This document shows, piece by piece, positions 37,801-48,666 of a DNA stretch of 64,000 nucleotides. The position numbers were made by a program, and so were the translations under genes. The stretch comes from Annulohypoxylon bovei var. microspora (lineage: Eukaryota; Ascomycota; Sordariomycetes; Xylariales; Hypoxylaceae): NCBI GenBank assembly GCA_022836615.1, contig MU405324.1, positions 62,001 to 126,000 on the forward strand, written 5' to 3'. The notes under the pieces were generated by a model that did no database searches, was not told where the DNA came from, and worked only from the letters and a program-made list of their open reading frames with translations. Within the stretch, counting starts at the first letter, position 1, and every line of letters begins with the position of its first letter.

Positions 37801-39753
37801 AAATGCTGAAGTTGTTCCCAAAGCATACCTCTGAGACGAAGCTTCTGTACACGACGGGTCATAGGTTAGCTGATTGTCTCTCGGGGGCCGCCGACCCCAT
37901 TGCTTTGCTATTCGGGGACTCAGATGCACGCGCGCTTCTTGCAGATGTCTATACGAATGCACCGATGTTCAAGACTGGGACTCTTCTTCTGTCGCAATAC
38001 CTATCATCTGTCCTAGAGCGCTTCAAAGGTGGCCGTGAACTGAAGATCCTTGAGCTCGGTGCTGGCACAGGAGGCACAACAAAAGATGTGATCGAGAAGT
38101 TGGCTGGACTCGGTCCCGAGTACAAGTTCTCGTACACATTTACTGATCTTTCGTCTTCACTTGTCGCGGCAGCCCGACGCAAGTTTGCGAAATGGCCCTT
38201 TATGCGGTATACTGTAGTCGATATTGAAAAGGACCCGAGCCCGCAATTCCTAGGCGCGTACGATATCATTATTTCGACTAATTGCATACACGCGACCAAG
38301 AGCTTGGTACATTCAGCTACCAATATTTGCAAGATGCTAAGCCCAGACGGGGTGCTATGTTTGGTAGAACTAACACGAAACTTGTTTTGGTTTGATCTTG
38401 TGTTTGGTCTTCTTGAAGGCTGGTGGTTATTCAGTGACGGCCGTAAGCACGCCCTCGCAAGTGAGAGACGGTGGGAGAAGTCATTGAATTCCGCTGGTTT
38501 TAACTGGGTGGACTGGAGCAATACGTCGTCTTCTGAATCAGATATCCTGCGGGTCATCACGGCTTCCCCGTACGCAGTGGACCAAGTTGTCAACGCAAAT
38601 ACGACTGATGGCAGCCTTGGTATTGAGAAAAATGGCAACCTGCCGAATAGCGGGTTACCCTTAACGGAGACCATTGTTTTCAAGCAAGTGGATGGACTGG
38701 ATCTCCTGGCGGATATCTACTATCCTCCGGAAGTCGTCGATTCTGGACGAACTCTTCCTGTAGGTAAGAGCACTAGATGTCCCTTGAGTAACCCAGATGT
38801 AGTGCTGACAGAACTTCCTAGCATTAATGATTCACGGTGGTGCTCATGTTATGCTGTCGAGGAATGATATTCGACCAAAGCAGACAACTACGCTTTTACA
38901 AAGCGGTTTTCTTCCTATCAGTATTGACTACCGACTCTGTCCCGAAATGACGCTTCTCGAGGGTCCTATGTCCGATGCCGCCGACGCATTGTCATGGATC
39001 CGCACTGTTCTCCCGAAACTCACGCTCTTAAGACGTGATGTTCGTGTAGACGCAGAAAATGTTGTGGCAGTGGGCTGGTCTAGTGGGGGACACCTGGCCA
39101 TGACTCTAGCTTGGACTTCTGTCGCACGCCAGATCAAACCCCCGTCGGCTATTCTAGCGTTTTATTGTCCATCGGATTATGAGGATTCCTTCTGGACAAA
39201 ACCCAATGTACCTGCCGGCTCTAGAGTTATGAATGGAGCAACGTCGTATGAATTAGATGATCAAGTTTGGGCCGGTATTTCCGAGCAGGCTATCCTGGGA
39301 TATAACCCTCCGCCTACGAAACGGGCATTAGGCGGCTGGTTAGCACCTACTGATCCTCGCAGTAGGCTTGCGCTATACATGAACTGGCATGGGCGCACAC
39401 TTAATGTATTACTTAGCGGACTTGACAAGAAGAATCGACAAGAACCGGAGGATCCGGTACCCGAGCTTATCAAGACCGTTAGCCCGTTAGCACAAGCGCG
39501 AGCAGGAAAATATGCCACGCCGACGTTTATCATCCATCCCCGCGAAGACGACTTAGTGCCGTGGCAGCAGGCCGAACACACGTGGCAGGCATTGCGGGCA
39601 ACGGGGACGGAGGCGGAATTGAGGATCGTGGAGAAGGTGCCACATCTATTTGATCTGTACCTGGATTATCAGAGCAACGAGATCCTCACGAGAACCGTCG
39701 CTGAGGGATATGAGTTCTTATGCCAACATGTTGGGATGAACTTCCGTGATTAA
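31843..39753 (+). CDS. Non-reducing polyketide synthase, SAT-KS-MAT-PT-ACP-CMeT-TE, 2510 aa (methylated orsellinic acid type)
   Basis: Six exons (31843-32469, 32621-33613, 33670-34045, 34099-34832, 34893-38763, 38822-39753). Domains by eye: SAT 1-345 with GFCIG (Cys135); KS from ~362 with DTACSSS (Cys528), EAHGT (His663) and GHTEAA (His702); MAT ~880-1190 with GHSFGQ (Ser970); product template from ~1250 with [11 protein letters not shown] (His1284) and DNFLQ (Asp1471); one ACP with LGIDSL (Ser1681); C-methyltransferase ~1790-2110 with [10 protein letters not shown] (~1966); C-terminal esterase-type releasing domain with HGG (His2205) and GWSSGG (Ser2287). All active-site residues expected are present; there are no KR, DH, ER or R domains. 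This order, and the carboxylesterase-like TE ([20 protein letters not shown]), match PKSs that make 3,5-dimethylorsellinic or 5-methylorsellinic acid (AusA, Trt4, AdrD, MpaC). The number of C-methylations is not readable from sequence. Confidence 0.93.
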
Positions 39754-40259
39754 ATGACGACATCGGGAAATATGTCGGTTCTAGTCTAGACGGGGTGTAG
39801 ATATTTTGGTTTGACTAAATCGCCTTTTTGCTATCGAGGAAGATTGACTATGCTAGAGTTTAGAAAAAATAATGATAGAGGTTTTCAGGCTATTTCATGT
39901 ATAGAATGATGTCTCCAAATGCATTGGGGATTGAAAGAGGTTGTGTAATGGGTGATTTCAAGCGTCGTGGAATTGAATTGAAAATTAATTTCGTGGTCAG
40001 AGGATTGATTATCTAATGATGATTATCTAATGATGATTATCTAATGATGATTATCTAATAATGATTATCTAATGATTACGTAACCAAAATGGAACAAGGA
40101 AAACCTCGGCTCTTGGATCAGGTAATTAGCTTACGTAACCAAATTCTATGATTATGTCATTAGTTATTTCCATCAAATCTGCAACTTGCAAAACAGAACA
40201 TAACACCATTCGCGCATGATAAGAAGACGTACTGTCTCTCTTTAACCCTAGAAATCTAC
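39754..40259. other. Convergent 3' region of PKS and MBL hydrolase
   Basis: The two genes end tail to tail here. AT-rich, with a tandem repeat (listed separately); no gene. Confidence 0.6.
40007..40077. repeat. 15-bp tandem repeat, nearly five units
   Basis: Head-to-tail copies of GATTATCTAATGATG, one with a G-to-A change, between two convergent genes. Confidence 0.92.
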
Positions 40260-41449
40260 CTAGCAACACCTCAAACTCGGTTGATTAACTCTGTTCTCTT
40301 CGGTGTCGCGTTCATTTTTGCGATGGCTCAGGGCGGGCATAAAATCATTACAGAAAAGCCAACGCGTATCCGTCTTCACCTCGCTCGCCTTCCAGCTATT
40401 AATGGTCTCCGGGAACAACGGAATCTTATCCCGCAGTGATAAGTCGTGAGCAATCAATACAAGGCAATTATCGACCGCATCGAGCTCCTGAATCTTTTGT
40501 ACCGTATCCATCGCCGCATCGTGATCGGGGAACATGCGGGGCGCTACCGTGAAAGATGGCTCGTCAGGATTAGTCAACTGTTGAAGAAGCTCACCAGGAC
40601 ATTGTAATTGACTTGCCAGCACTCTAGTTAAGGCAGTTACAGAGGGCAATGGTAAGTAATTACTTTGTCGAAGTAGGCCAGGATGGTGACAGGCATCGGC
40701 ACCCATGAAAACGAAAGTCGGCTCGTGCGCTGTTGTTCGCGCAAGAGCACATAGATGACCGAGAGCATGGCCTGGTGCATCTAAGAGATAGAATGATCCG
40801 TCACCGAAAAAGTCCATTGCATCGAAGCGGCCAATCTTGAGCCCCGCCTCGAAGGAGACCTCGCGAACTACGCGGCCTTCTGCGTCGCTGTCGAGCACAG
40901 CTGCATCAGGATTTGTCGGCCAACCGGGCCAGGAAGCGCTTCGAACGCCAGGACCAACGATTAGGTCTGTTGTAGGCGGGAATTTAGATACATCTCCGAC
41001 ATGATCAAAATGGCTATGAGACCAGATGACGGCGCCGACGTCAGCGCTACGGATACCGAGGCCGCTAGTATCACCGTCCAATATCGATGGCACGTCCGAG
41101 CCTGGAGTGACGGTTGTCGTAGCTTTGATAATCGACACTATCTTAGGTGCATAGTTCTCCCAATCTGTCCGGACACCTAAGTCGAATATCACGTGCTGAC
41201 TGCCGTGCGAAACTAGGAAACAGTATATTGGAGCATGAAGCCCGGTGAATCCGTCAATTGCAGGTTGCCAAAAGAGGGAAGGATTTAAGTGGAGGAGTGT
41301 CCCGCTATCGTTATGTTAGCTGAGCTTTCCATCGTTCTAGCCGTTGGCAGCATGGCTTACGTATCAATCACCCTAACGTCTACCGTATACGAAGAATCTG
41401 GTATCTGGAGTGATGGTGGGGGCTTAGGGATTGTTGGGTTAACCACCAT
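40260..41449 (-). CDS. Metallo-beta-lactamase-fold hydrolase (lactonase-like), 377 aa
   Basis: Two exons on the minus strand (41361-41449, 40260-41304). The zinc-binding motif HxHxDH is SHSHFDH, preceded by the strand DVGAVIW. DAPGHALGHL supplies the next histidine, GADACHHPG the bridging aspartate, and IAHD near the C-terminus the last ligand. These are the ligands of a dinuclear-zinc MBL hydrolase of the AHL-lactonase-like group; the protein is longer than bacterial lactonases and has no signal peptide. In mycophenolic acid and anditomin biosynthesis, an MBL-type hydrolase domain fused to a P450 (MpaDE, AndK) closes the phthalide lactone from a hydroxymethyl benzoic acid. This stand-alone enzyme beside two P450 genes and a matching PKS could do the same; product release from the PKS is an alternative. 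It shares a 514-bp divergent promoter with the DMATS gene. Confidence 0.85.
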
Positions 41450-41963
41450 GTCGTCTATGGTGAGCAAGTTAAGCCTTGCATGTGCCACAATCAGTTCCTG
41501 TCAATCCTGAACGATTGCAGGTGTGCGCTTGGAAGTTCTAATTTGTGTTGTGGCTAGCTGCTGCTGGGTTACTCGGGGTCAGCTCGGGTAACGCAAAGAT
41601 AACAGTACCAGGTTCACTACACCATTCAAATATTGAATCTTATCATTAAGCAACTCGGTTCCCAGCCTCAGAGCTAAAAATAACGTTACGCAAATGGTTA
41701 GCGAGTTTCTCGCCAGGCGATGTAATTGGATCTATCAGATAGCTGAGTATAGGACAATACTTGGTGGTTTACCCTTGCCTGATAAAATTAACGACGAAGG
41801 TCTCATGTAAGCCAACACAAGATATTCTTATCTCTAAACCCAACAACCCCTCCTAATTCAAAATGAGGATCACTGATTTGTCTTAGAGAATACGAATCTA
41901 CATACTTGGATTTACGTGGAAGACGAGAATATCTTTTTGCACAACCTTGAAATATCCGTAAAC
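41450..41963. promoter_or_regulatory. Shared promoter of MBL hydrolase and DMATS
   Basis: Divergent intergenic region with the 12-mer (41570-41581), followed directly by GCTCGGGTAACG, a partial second copy. Confidence 0.65.
41570..41581 (+). promoter_or_regulatory. Cluster motif TACTCGGGGTCA, site 1
   Basis: Exact 12-mer, identical to sites at 45551 and 52581; 121 bp from the hydrolase start and 383 bp from the DMATS start. Confidence 0.65.
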
Positions 41964-43484
41964 ATGACAGCCGCAGTCCAATCCCCAGTTCTCCTATCAC
42001 TGGAGAAGGAGAAGGGTGCTGGTGTAGCAATCGCTAGAGAAGATTCATCTTACTGGTGGCAAACCAGTGGTCAAGATCTCTCTAGAATGCTCCAGGAAGC
42101 CGGCTACCCCGACGAAGCGAAGCGCCAATTCCTCAACTACTTCCGGGACACCCTCTGCCCACAGTTAGGGGGTAAACCCGATAGCAATTCTCTCCGGACT
42201 GCTGTGGGTTGGGATGGTAGCCCCTTTGAGTATAGCTTCGAGTTTAAAGAGTCCACCAAAAGCGCAGGCGTACGCTTCGTCGTTGATCTTACACAACTTC
42301 GCCCAGGGGACAAGAACACCCCTCTAACCACTAAGACCACGGAAAAAGTGATAGAATCGCTGGTCAAGAGAACTCCCTTATTCGACGACAACTGGGTATG
42401 CATTTCGAAGATTTCTTTCTATTGTTGGGGCCTAGAAGATTCCACGTCCATTCTCTCTGCTGTCTTTCTCTTGACTGGTCTTTACTTGCCCATTGATTCA
42501 ATCACAACTCACTGACGATCCATATTTATTGATTAGCACCGCGCCCTTGCTCAATGGTTCGTATACTCTCATGCCCCCGAAAGCGAGCAACAAGCTCTAG
42601 TGGCTGCAGCAGGGTATCAGACAAATATAATCATGGGCTTCGACATCAATCCGAAGATCTTGGATCTAGCCCCAGGGTATCTCCCCATCATGGCTAAGAG
42701 TTACTTCCCTCCATGCTTCGTAGCTGAAGACAAGGGCTTCAGCCGCTGGCAGGCCATTAGCCTGGGAATTCGGCAGATCCCAGATATCGGCTCGCACCCT
42801 AACATTCTGTTAGCACTGAAGTTGATCGAGGACTATGTGGCGGCCAAACCTGAGCTCGCAGGCGGAGCGCGCGGTCTATCAACTGATTTCGTCAAGGCGG
42901 GGAAGGCCCGTCTCAAGATCTATATGCGCTACCTTGGTGACAATTTCGATGAGGTGTGGGATTACTATACGTTGGGTGGAAAAATTCCCGATCTCGATAG
43001 CGACAAGGAGATGTTTCGGGACTTGATGAAGCTCTCGAGCGACTCCACCTACGCAGCCGGCGATTGGGAGCATATCCAGGTAGACCAGCGCCGGCGCGCA
43101 GCTTTCAAACAAAAGCCTACGGCCGTGTACTTTTCGCTTTCGCCTGACAAGCCGTACCCGATCCCTAAGGTTTACTTCTATCCGGCTCGAGCCGCGCCTA
43201 ATGACAGGGTGATCGCGCGGGGATTGGATGCGTGGCTGACTAAGTATAAGTGGCATGACGGAGGAAAGTCGGTAGAAGAGCGTGCAGGGACTGTCTTGTA
43301 AGTGTCCCATTCAATATGCTTGATGTTTTAACTAATAAAAATCTATAGCACCCACAGAAAGCTCGAAGAGAAACCCGGTATCTTCACGTTTATCGGCCTC
43401 GGGAGGAAAGAGGATCCCACTAAGAAGGGCCTGAGTCTGCAGGTGTACATGACCCCTGAATTATATGAGACACCGCGCTTCTAG
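41964..43484 (+). CDS. Aromatic prenyltransferase, DMATS (ABBA) family, 442 aa
   Basis: Three exons (41964-42395, 42537-43297, 43349-43484) give 442 residues, the usual DMATS length. Recognisable blocks: SSYWWQTSGQDLSRMLQEAGYP at the N-terminus, then LRTAVGWDGSPFEYSFEF containing the glutamate that contacts the aromatic substrate in this family, VRFVVDL, KARLKIYMRY with basic pyrophosphate-binding residues, VYFYPAR and, at the C-terminus, IFTFIGLGRKEDPTKKG and LSLQVYM. The enzyme is soluble and metal-independent. It should attach a prenyl group (C5 to C15; chain length not readable) to the electron-rich aromatic ring. It sits between the hydrolase and the OMT. Related meroterpenoid pathways use a membrane-bound UbiA-type enzyme at this step, so a DMATS here is unusual. 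An in-frame ATG at 41916 would add 16 residues. Confidence 0.9.
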
Positions 43485-43623
43485 ATGCAGCTTGAGAAAT
43501 TGTATCGGCCTCTCTGCCAATAGATACCTAATTAAAGCGTTATGAACTATTAAATACAATTGGTGAAAGTATTATTTTATCTTGAATCAGGTCCTTCATG
43601 TAATGACCTATTAAGGCCAATAA

Positions 43624-43845
43624 TTTCGCACATCAGCCACGGCCCTTGCCTAGTGCGCAATTAGATCGGCAACCAGCCCTGGAGGTGTATCAACCTCACG
43701 CTAAGTTTTAGGCCTAATGGTGATATTTATGCTAAAACTTAGTGGTTAGCTGCTGTAACCCAGTGCACCTAGCCACTAAGATAAAACCTTTCAGCAGCCC
43801 CTGGAGGTGCGCATAAGTCACATTTGACCACCAGGGAATACCATT
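43624..43845. repeat. Dispersed ~210-bp repeat, copy C
   Basis: Same ordered blocks as the copies at 24.3 and 24.6 kb (TTTCGCACATCAGCCACG, CCTTGCCTAGTGCG, CCTAATGGTGAT, CAGTGCACCTAGCCACTAAG), lying in the 3' intergenic space of DMATS and OMT. Ends are approximate. Confidence 0.6.
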
Positions 43846-43945
43846 ATATCAACAACTTTAGTTCTATCTTGCAATCATTTAGTTCTCTATAATTAGGTAG
43901 AGTCTATATAGAATTTCGCCGAAGAGAATTTAATGAAACGAAGCC

Positions 43946-45394
43946 TTATTGATCAAGCTCGGCCTCGATGACACCTTGCACGGCAAGTGGCGATCTCCAG
44001 ATACGCACCAGCTTATAACCAGCAGACTTCAGCAGCGCCTGCCAATGTACTTCTTGCCTCTCGACGCCAGCCACCATCACCATCATCGTCAGATCGTAAG
44101 CTGTGGTGTGGGGGTGTGCCAAGGTCTCGGAGGCGATGTGGTCATGTATGAGGAGCGTGCTGTATCCCGGCTTCATTGCCTCTTTTTGCATCTCGAGTAT
44201 CTTGCGCGCGGGCTCCTCGGACCAGTCGTGTAACACGCCATGCATGTAATACGCACGTGCTCCTGTGACCGAAAAGTGAGTCAGTGGTCTTCTATCTTAC
44301 TACGGATGACGGCGCGTCTCACCTTTGATCGGCTGCGGCGTGAAGAAATCGTAGCCTACTTTGTTGACATCATCCGGGCACTTGGTGCGCTGTACGACAT
44401 CGGGTAGATCCTCTAGGTACAGTCGGTGGGCTGTTTCCGGGTGTTCCTGGCGGAATCTCTCTATATCGTGACCGATATTGCCTCCCACGTCTACTACGAG
44501 TGGTGACTCAGCATCTGCTGTCTCTAGGAGCTTATCATGTGGAAATATTTCCAGCCATCCGGCCTGATTTGCCATCACTCCGCCCATCACATGGTCAAAG
44601 GATGCGCCTTCAACGGGGTGAGACTTGTAGTAATCAAACATGTCACCCTTCCAGCCTTTGGCATATTGGAAGACGCCGTTGTTGGGATCCACGGGATTTT
44701 TGTAGCCGTTATGGGCTAGGAACTCCGGCATCTTAAAAAAGCAAGGTGTTGTTGCGTCGTAGCTGATCAAGTCATTAGTATTTTCATGTGGATGACAGTG
44801 TATGGGGTTCCTCATGACAAGAAGACCTACAGATGGTTAATCCATTCACCGAAGACCGGAACCGTGAAGGATATAGACAACTTGGTCTGCTTGAACACCC
44901 CTATCGAGGTTTCTTGGAGCACGTGGTTTGCTGCTAAGTGGCGGAGGAGGCGGACTGGGTAGGTCTCTGTTTAGCCTCTAGATCCAGGTTCCCCTATCAT
45001 ATTTGCGGGGCACTTACAGAGGAGAGCAGAGTCGCAAGACACTAACTTAGACAGCTGTTCGCAAGTCATCTCCTCATCGCCGCATTCGTGCCACTTATCG
45101 TAGAGTTTTAGATCCTTCGCGACCTTCAAGGCAGCACCAAGCGCTGGCTGATTGAGCTATTAGCTATAACTGCCAAGAAGAATAATAGCGGTTTATTACC
45201 TGGCCCATGCATGTCCTCGCGACGAATTCCCACGGCGTTTCAAGGCGAGACACCAGTGCGTATGCTGCTAAAACGGCCTGTATCCTTTCCCCATCATTGA
45301 TAAACGAATTAGCCTCTATTTTGTTTAGGGTTTGGATAAGGTCTTGAGGCTGAGAAGCCGCATGTCCATTCACTCCATTCTTAGAAGACGTCAT
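43946..45394 (-). CDS. SAM-dependent O-methyltransferase (COMT-like), 401 aa
   Basis: Five exons on the minus strand (45200-45394, 45018-45147, 44831-44954, 44323-44762, 43946-44262). The N-terminal helical dimerisation region (ALVSRLETPWEFVARTCMGQPALGAAL) is followed by a winged-helix part (CEQLSKLVSCDSALLFRLLRHL). The SAM-binding loop is VVDVGGNIGHD, the glycine-rich motif of plant/fungal COMT-type enzymes, and MHGVLHDWSEE carries the catalytic histidine. A C-terminal MMVMVAGVERQEVHWQALL matches the family. It should methylate a phenol (or carboxyl) of the polyketide-derived ring, parallel to MpaG in mycophenolic acid biosynthesis. It is divergent from P450-2 with 386 bp between starts. Confidence 0.9.
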
Positions 45395-45780
45395 GCTCGG
45401 ATCTACGGTTAGGATACCGATGGGGGCCGTTCAATGTCGCAAATTGATTACTGGTTGCTGTAGCTAAGTATTGGTTAATTAGTGGGAGTAAATAACGACG
45501 CCTGTGATAAGCGAAGAGGCTTGCTTACAGAAGGCCCGAGTAATCCTACTTGACCCCGAGTATGTAAATATGGTGGCTTTCCAGTTACCCAAATACGAGC
45601 CCCAGTAATAACAATTGCCCCAAAAATGGAATCATAATTGAGAAGAATGAATGAAATGATCTGGGTTGGGGCTAAACTAAAACACCCCGATGAAATGAAC
45701 ATAGAGTCCCAGATTTAGATTATTGAATCGCGCCGAGATAGCACATGTGAAACAAGTACATTATATTGAAATAGACCAAG
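45395..45780. promoter_or_regulatory. Shared promoter of OMT and P450-2
   Basis: A 386-bp divergent region containing two motif sites in the same orientation, CCCGAGTAA (45535-45543) and the full 12-mer (45551-45562), 16 bp apart start to start. Confidence 0.65.
45551..45562 (-). promoter_or_regulatory. Cluster motif TACTCGGGGTCA, site 2
   Basis: Exact copy on the minus strand (TGACCCCGAGTA on the plus strand), accompanied by a shorter copy 7 bp to the left. Confidence 0.65.
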
Positions 45781-47262
45781 ATGTGGTCACCGATCCCCTT
45801 GGCTGCGATAATTCTATTCCTGGTCGCTGTTTTACACCGCCTATTTCTCCATCCTCTGAGTCGTATACCGGGCCCCTTTCTAGCCCGGTTCAGCTCCTTG
45901 TTTTTGTACGTTATCTGCTACCTTGGGATTGAGGCGAGGGTACTTCGATATTACCACAACAAGTACAAGACGAATGTGCTCCGAGTTGCCCCAAACTCCG
46001 TCTCTGTCTCGGATAGCGAAGCGATTGGTGATATCTACATCAAGGGGGGTGGGTTTCCAAAAGACGACCGATACAAGAATTTCAATCTCGGGCCTATCGT
46101 ATCCATATTCTCGTCGCTCGACAGGGAATACCGTGATGTTCGCGCAAAAGCCGTCGCGCCTCTCTTCTCCCCAGCCCAGCTACGGGCCGAAAGCGGGCCA
46201 AAGGGCGTCATTGGCAGTTGCATAGCTGAATTCGTAGACCAACTTCAAATGTCGAGGAAGGCCGGAGCTGAGGCAGACCTGATGGACATGTGTGCAAGAC
46301 TCTCCATCGATATCGTAACGGGCTATTTGCTTGGCCGGCAGTACGGGGGACTACGCGAAAATGCGCATTTACCTCCACGGGAGCGCCAGTCGCACAAACT
46401 CAGCGCCAACCCCTTTATTTTTTCCATTGTGGCCTTCTCACGTTTCTCGCTACTACCCCACCGTATCTTCCAACTCTTATACGCGCTCTCTCAACGATTA
46501 AGCACCAATGATGAGGTCACCGAGTCCTTTTCTAAACTTAGTCGGTTCACGAATAGCGTTCTAGAGAGCACAGCAGCTGAAAGAGCGGTTTCTGAGAAAC
46601 CAAACGGAGGCTACTATCACGAACGGCTCATTTTACAAGCGGGTATCTCGCAAATTGAGGCCGCAGCACAATCTCAAGCCCTCGTGTTTGCAGGCGCTGA
46701 CTCGACTGCCGTCATGCTAGCCACGATATTGTTTCATTTAGTGCAGAGCGGAGCAGCGCGCAGCCGCTTGTTATGTGAAGTCCGCTCAGACAAGCCACAA
46801 GATATGCGATTTCTGCGCGCCGTGGTTAAGGAGGGTCTACGCCTCGGAATGGCTAATCCAACGAGAATGACACGCATCGTGCCCAAGTCAAGCCCCGGAC
46901 TGCGTGTTGGTGATGTGCTGATTCCGCCTGGCACTATTGTCGGTTGTGCTGCGTATAATCTACACCATAACCCAGATGTTTTCCCCGAACCTTTCTCCTT
47001 TCGTCCCGAGAGGTGGCTGGATGACGGCACGGACCGTGGTCTACGGCGTCCTGGGATGGAGAAGAGCATGATTCCCTTCGGTGTTGGCTCACGAGCCTGC
47101 ATCGGTAAGAATTTAGCTCAACAACAGCTACATGACACCGTCGTGGCTATCGTGGACAGCGAGGTGTTAGAAGGTGCTCGAACGTGCCAGGAGCGTATTG
47201 AGATAATTGAGTGGTTCAATGCTGACATTAAGGGTCATCGTCTTAACATTAAGTGGTCATAG
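45781..47262 (+). CDS. Cytochrome P450 (P450-2 of the cluster), 493 aa
   Basis: An intronless frame. The N-terminal anchor (IPLAAIILFLVAVLHRLFL) ends in the hinge HPLSRIPGPFLARF. The I helix is LVFAGADSTAVM, the K-helix motif KEGLRLG, the PERF-like segment FRPERWLDD, and the heme loop FGVGSRACIGKNLA with Cys at about residue 440. Complete and apparently functional. The absence of introns sets it apart from P450-1, so the two are not recent duplicates. Either P450 could be the partner of the stand-alone MBL hydrolase, replacing the fused P450-hydrolase of the mycophenolic acid and anditomin pathways. Confidence 0.92.
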   Translation: MWSPIPLAAIILFLVAVLHRLFLHPLSRIPGPFLARFSSLFLYVICYLGIEARVLRYYHNKYKTNVLRVAPNSVSVSDSEAIGDIYIKGGGFPKDDRYKNFNLGPIVSIFSSLDREYRDVRAKAVAPLFSPAQLRAESGPKGVIGSCIAEFVDQLQMSRKAGAEADLMDMCARLSIDIVTGYLLGRQYGGLRENAHLPPRERQSHKLSANPFIFSIVAFSRFSLLPHRIFQLLYALSQRLSTNDEVTESFSKLSRFTNSVLESTAAERAVSEKPNGGYYHERLILQAGISQIEAAAQSQALVFAGADSTAVMLATILFHLVQSGAARSRLLCEVRSDKPQDMRFLRAVVKEGLRLGMANPTRMTRIVPKSSPGLRVGDVLIPPGTIVGCAAYNLHHNPDVFPEPFSFRPERWLDDGTDRGLRRPGMEKSMIPFGVGSRACIGKNLAQQQLHDTVVAIVDSEVLEGARTCQERIEIIEWFNADIKGHRLNIKWS

Positions 47263-48666
47263 GGGCAGTGCGCTACACTGAGACGCGTGGCGGTCTCAAA
47301 CTAGAGTAGAGTCACAAGTATCTAAATACCTACGTTATAGTATACTTACAACCTCGATATTTGAAAGAGTTACGAGTAAATACCTAGGTACTACCTACCT
47401 AATAAATCTAAAGAGGCGGAAGTTTATAGTGATCTAAAACCCAACACCCCCTTTATACGCTTCTTAGTATGATAAGAGATGGCGCATGTCTCATCTGACA
47501 TTATTCTTAACATGATAATGGAGGGCGGGCTATTATTGTTGGTAAGTATATTTCTCTTTGAATAGAGGATTACATGTGCACTATACGTATCATTGTTAAA
47601 GCTAAGAGCTTCTAAAAAATAACATTGCTTTTCTTCGTTTTTGTGACCTTGAGTTAGAGCTAAGATATATTCAAATACGGCATATTCTCCATATGAAACT
47701 TTTGAAGTATAGTGATATTAGTTAGCCTGCACACTGGTTTTATAGGAATTTAACGTAATTGGTTAAACACAGAAACAGCGGAAGAAAACACTTAAAACAT
47801 AGGTAAGTACCTACCTAGGTAGGGTCATAGTCGGATATACTGAGTTCTTGAAAGTTCCAAGGTTATAACACAATTGCGCCGTAAGGTGAGGTTTACATAA
47901 CCCGCATGACCGTTCTATCTGCAAGGTGGTAGCTAATAATACCGTTTACCTGCACAGAGGGAGCCGACGCAGGTCCGAAATACTTCTCCAATCAATCAGA
48001 TCTTAGCCTTAAGCAAGGTAAATGACGTGCCGAGTCACCGGGTCTAGAGCTCAGCTGTCAGCCTCTCAGGTCAGTGTGACCCAAAATAGGACAGCTATCA
48101 ACTACTATTGTCCACTAAAACCGTGCCTCTCTACTCAGCAGGATCACAATCGTTGTAGATAATAATATGTCTTACTTGCAACGCGGACTCTTACTTTACT
48201 CTATAACTAGCTTGTTGGCTTGGTACTTTGTGTGAAAGTAACATTTTGTCGACACTAGGGCATCCTTGCAGGGGTGAAAATGCGTCGGATGCGTGTTTGT
48301 ACCCTCTATCCCTTCGAAAATGTGCTTGTATATGTAGTAAGGTAAACTTGGGGCTGAACTTAGCTTAGGCGAAGGCTGTGGCATCTTACCCCCCTCTACT
48401 CCCGATAGAAGCCAGGCGTTATCTTCCAAAGGCTTTCTCAAAGTGTTTATAGAACTGCGTAGCATGTCGATATTGCTATATAAGAGGCACTGTCGCAGTG
48501 ACTAGGTATCTAACATAGCTTAGGTTTAAAGACTCATCCGACGGAGACTATACAAACGTAGTTCAGTCAGATATAATCTGACGTCTCCCCTTTTACTTTT
48601 GTCTTTACTCATTTTATAATCATAAACGAGGGCACTTCGCGTCATATCGCAAGCGTACTTCAGATC
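47263..48666. other. Spacer before the GMC gene
   Basis: 1.4 kb, AT-rich, with TACCTAGGTA-type palindromes near 47382-47400 and 47809-47821. A loose relative of the cluster motif, CCGAGTCACCGGGTC, lies near 48032. No gene seen. Confidence 0.45.
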
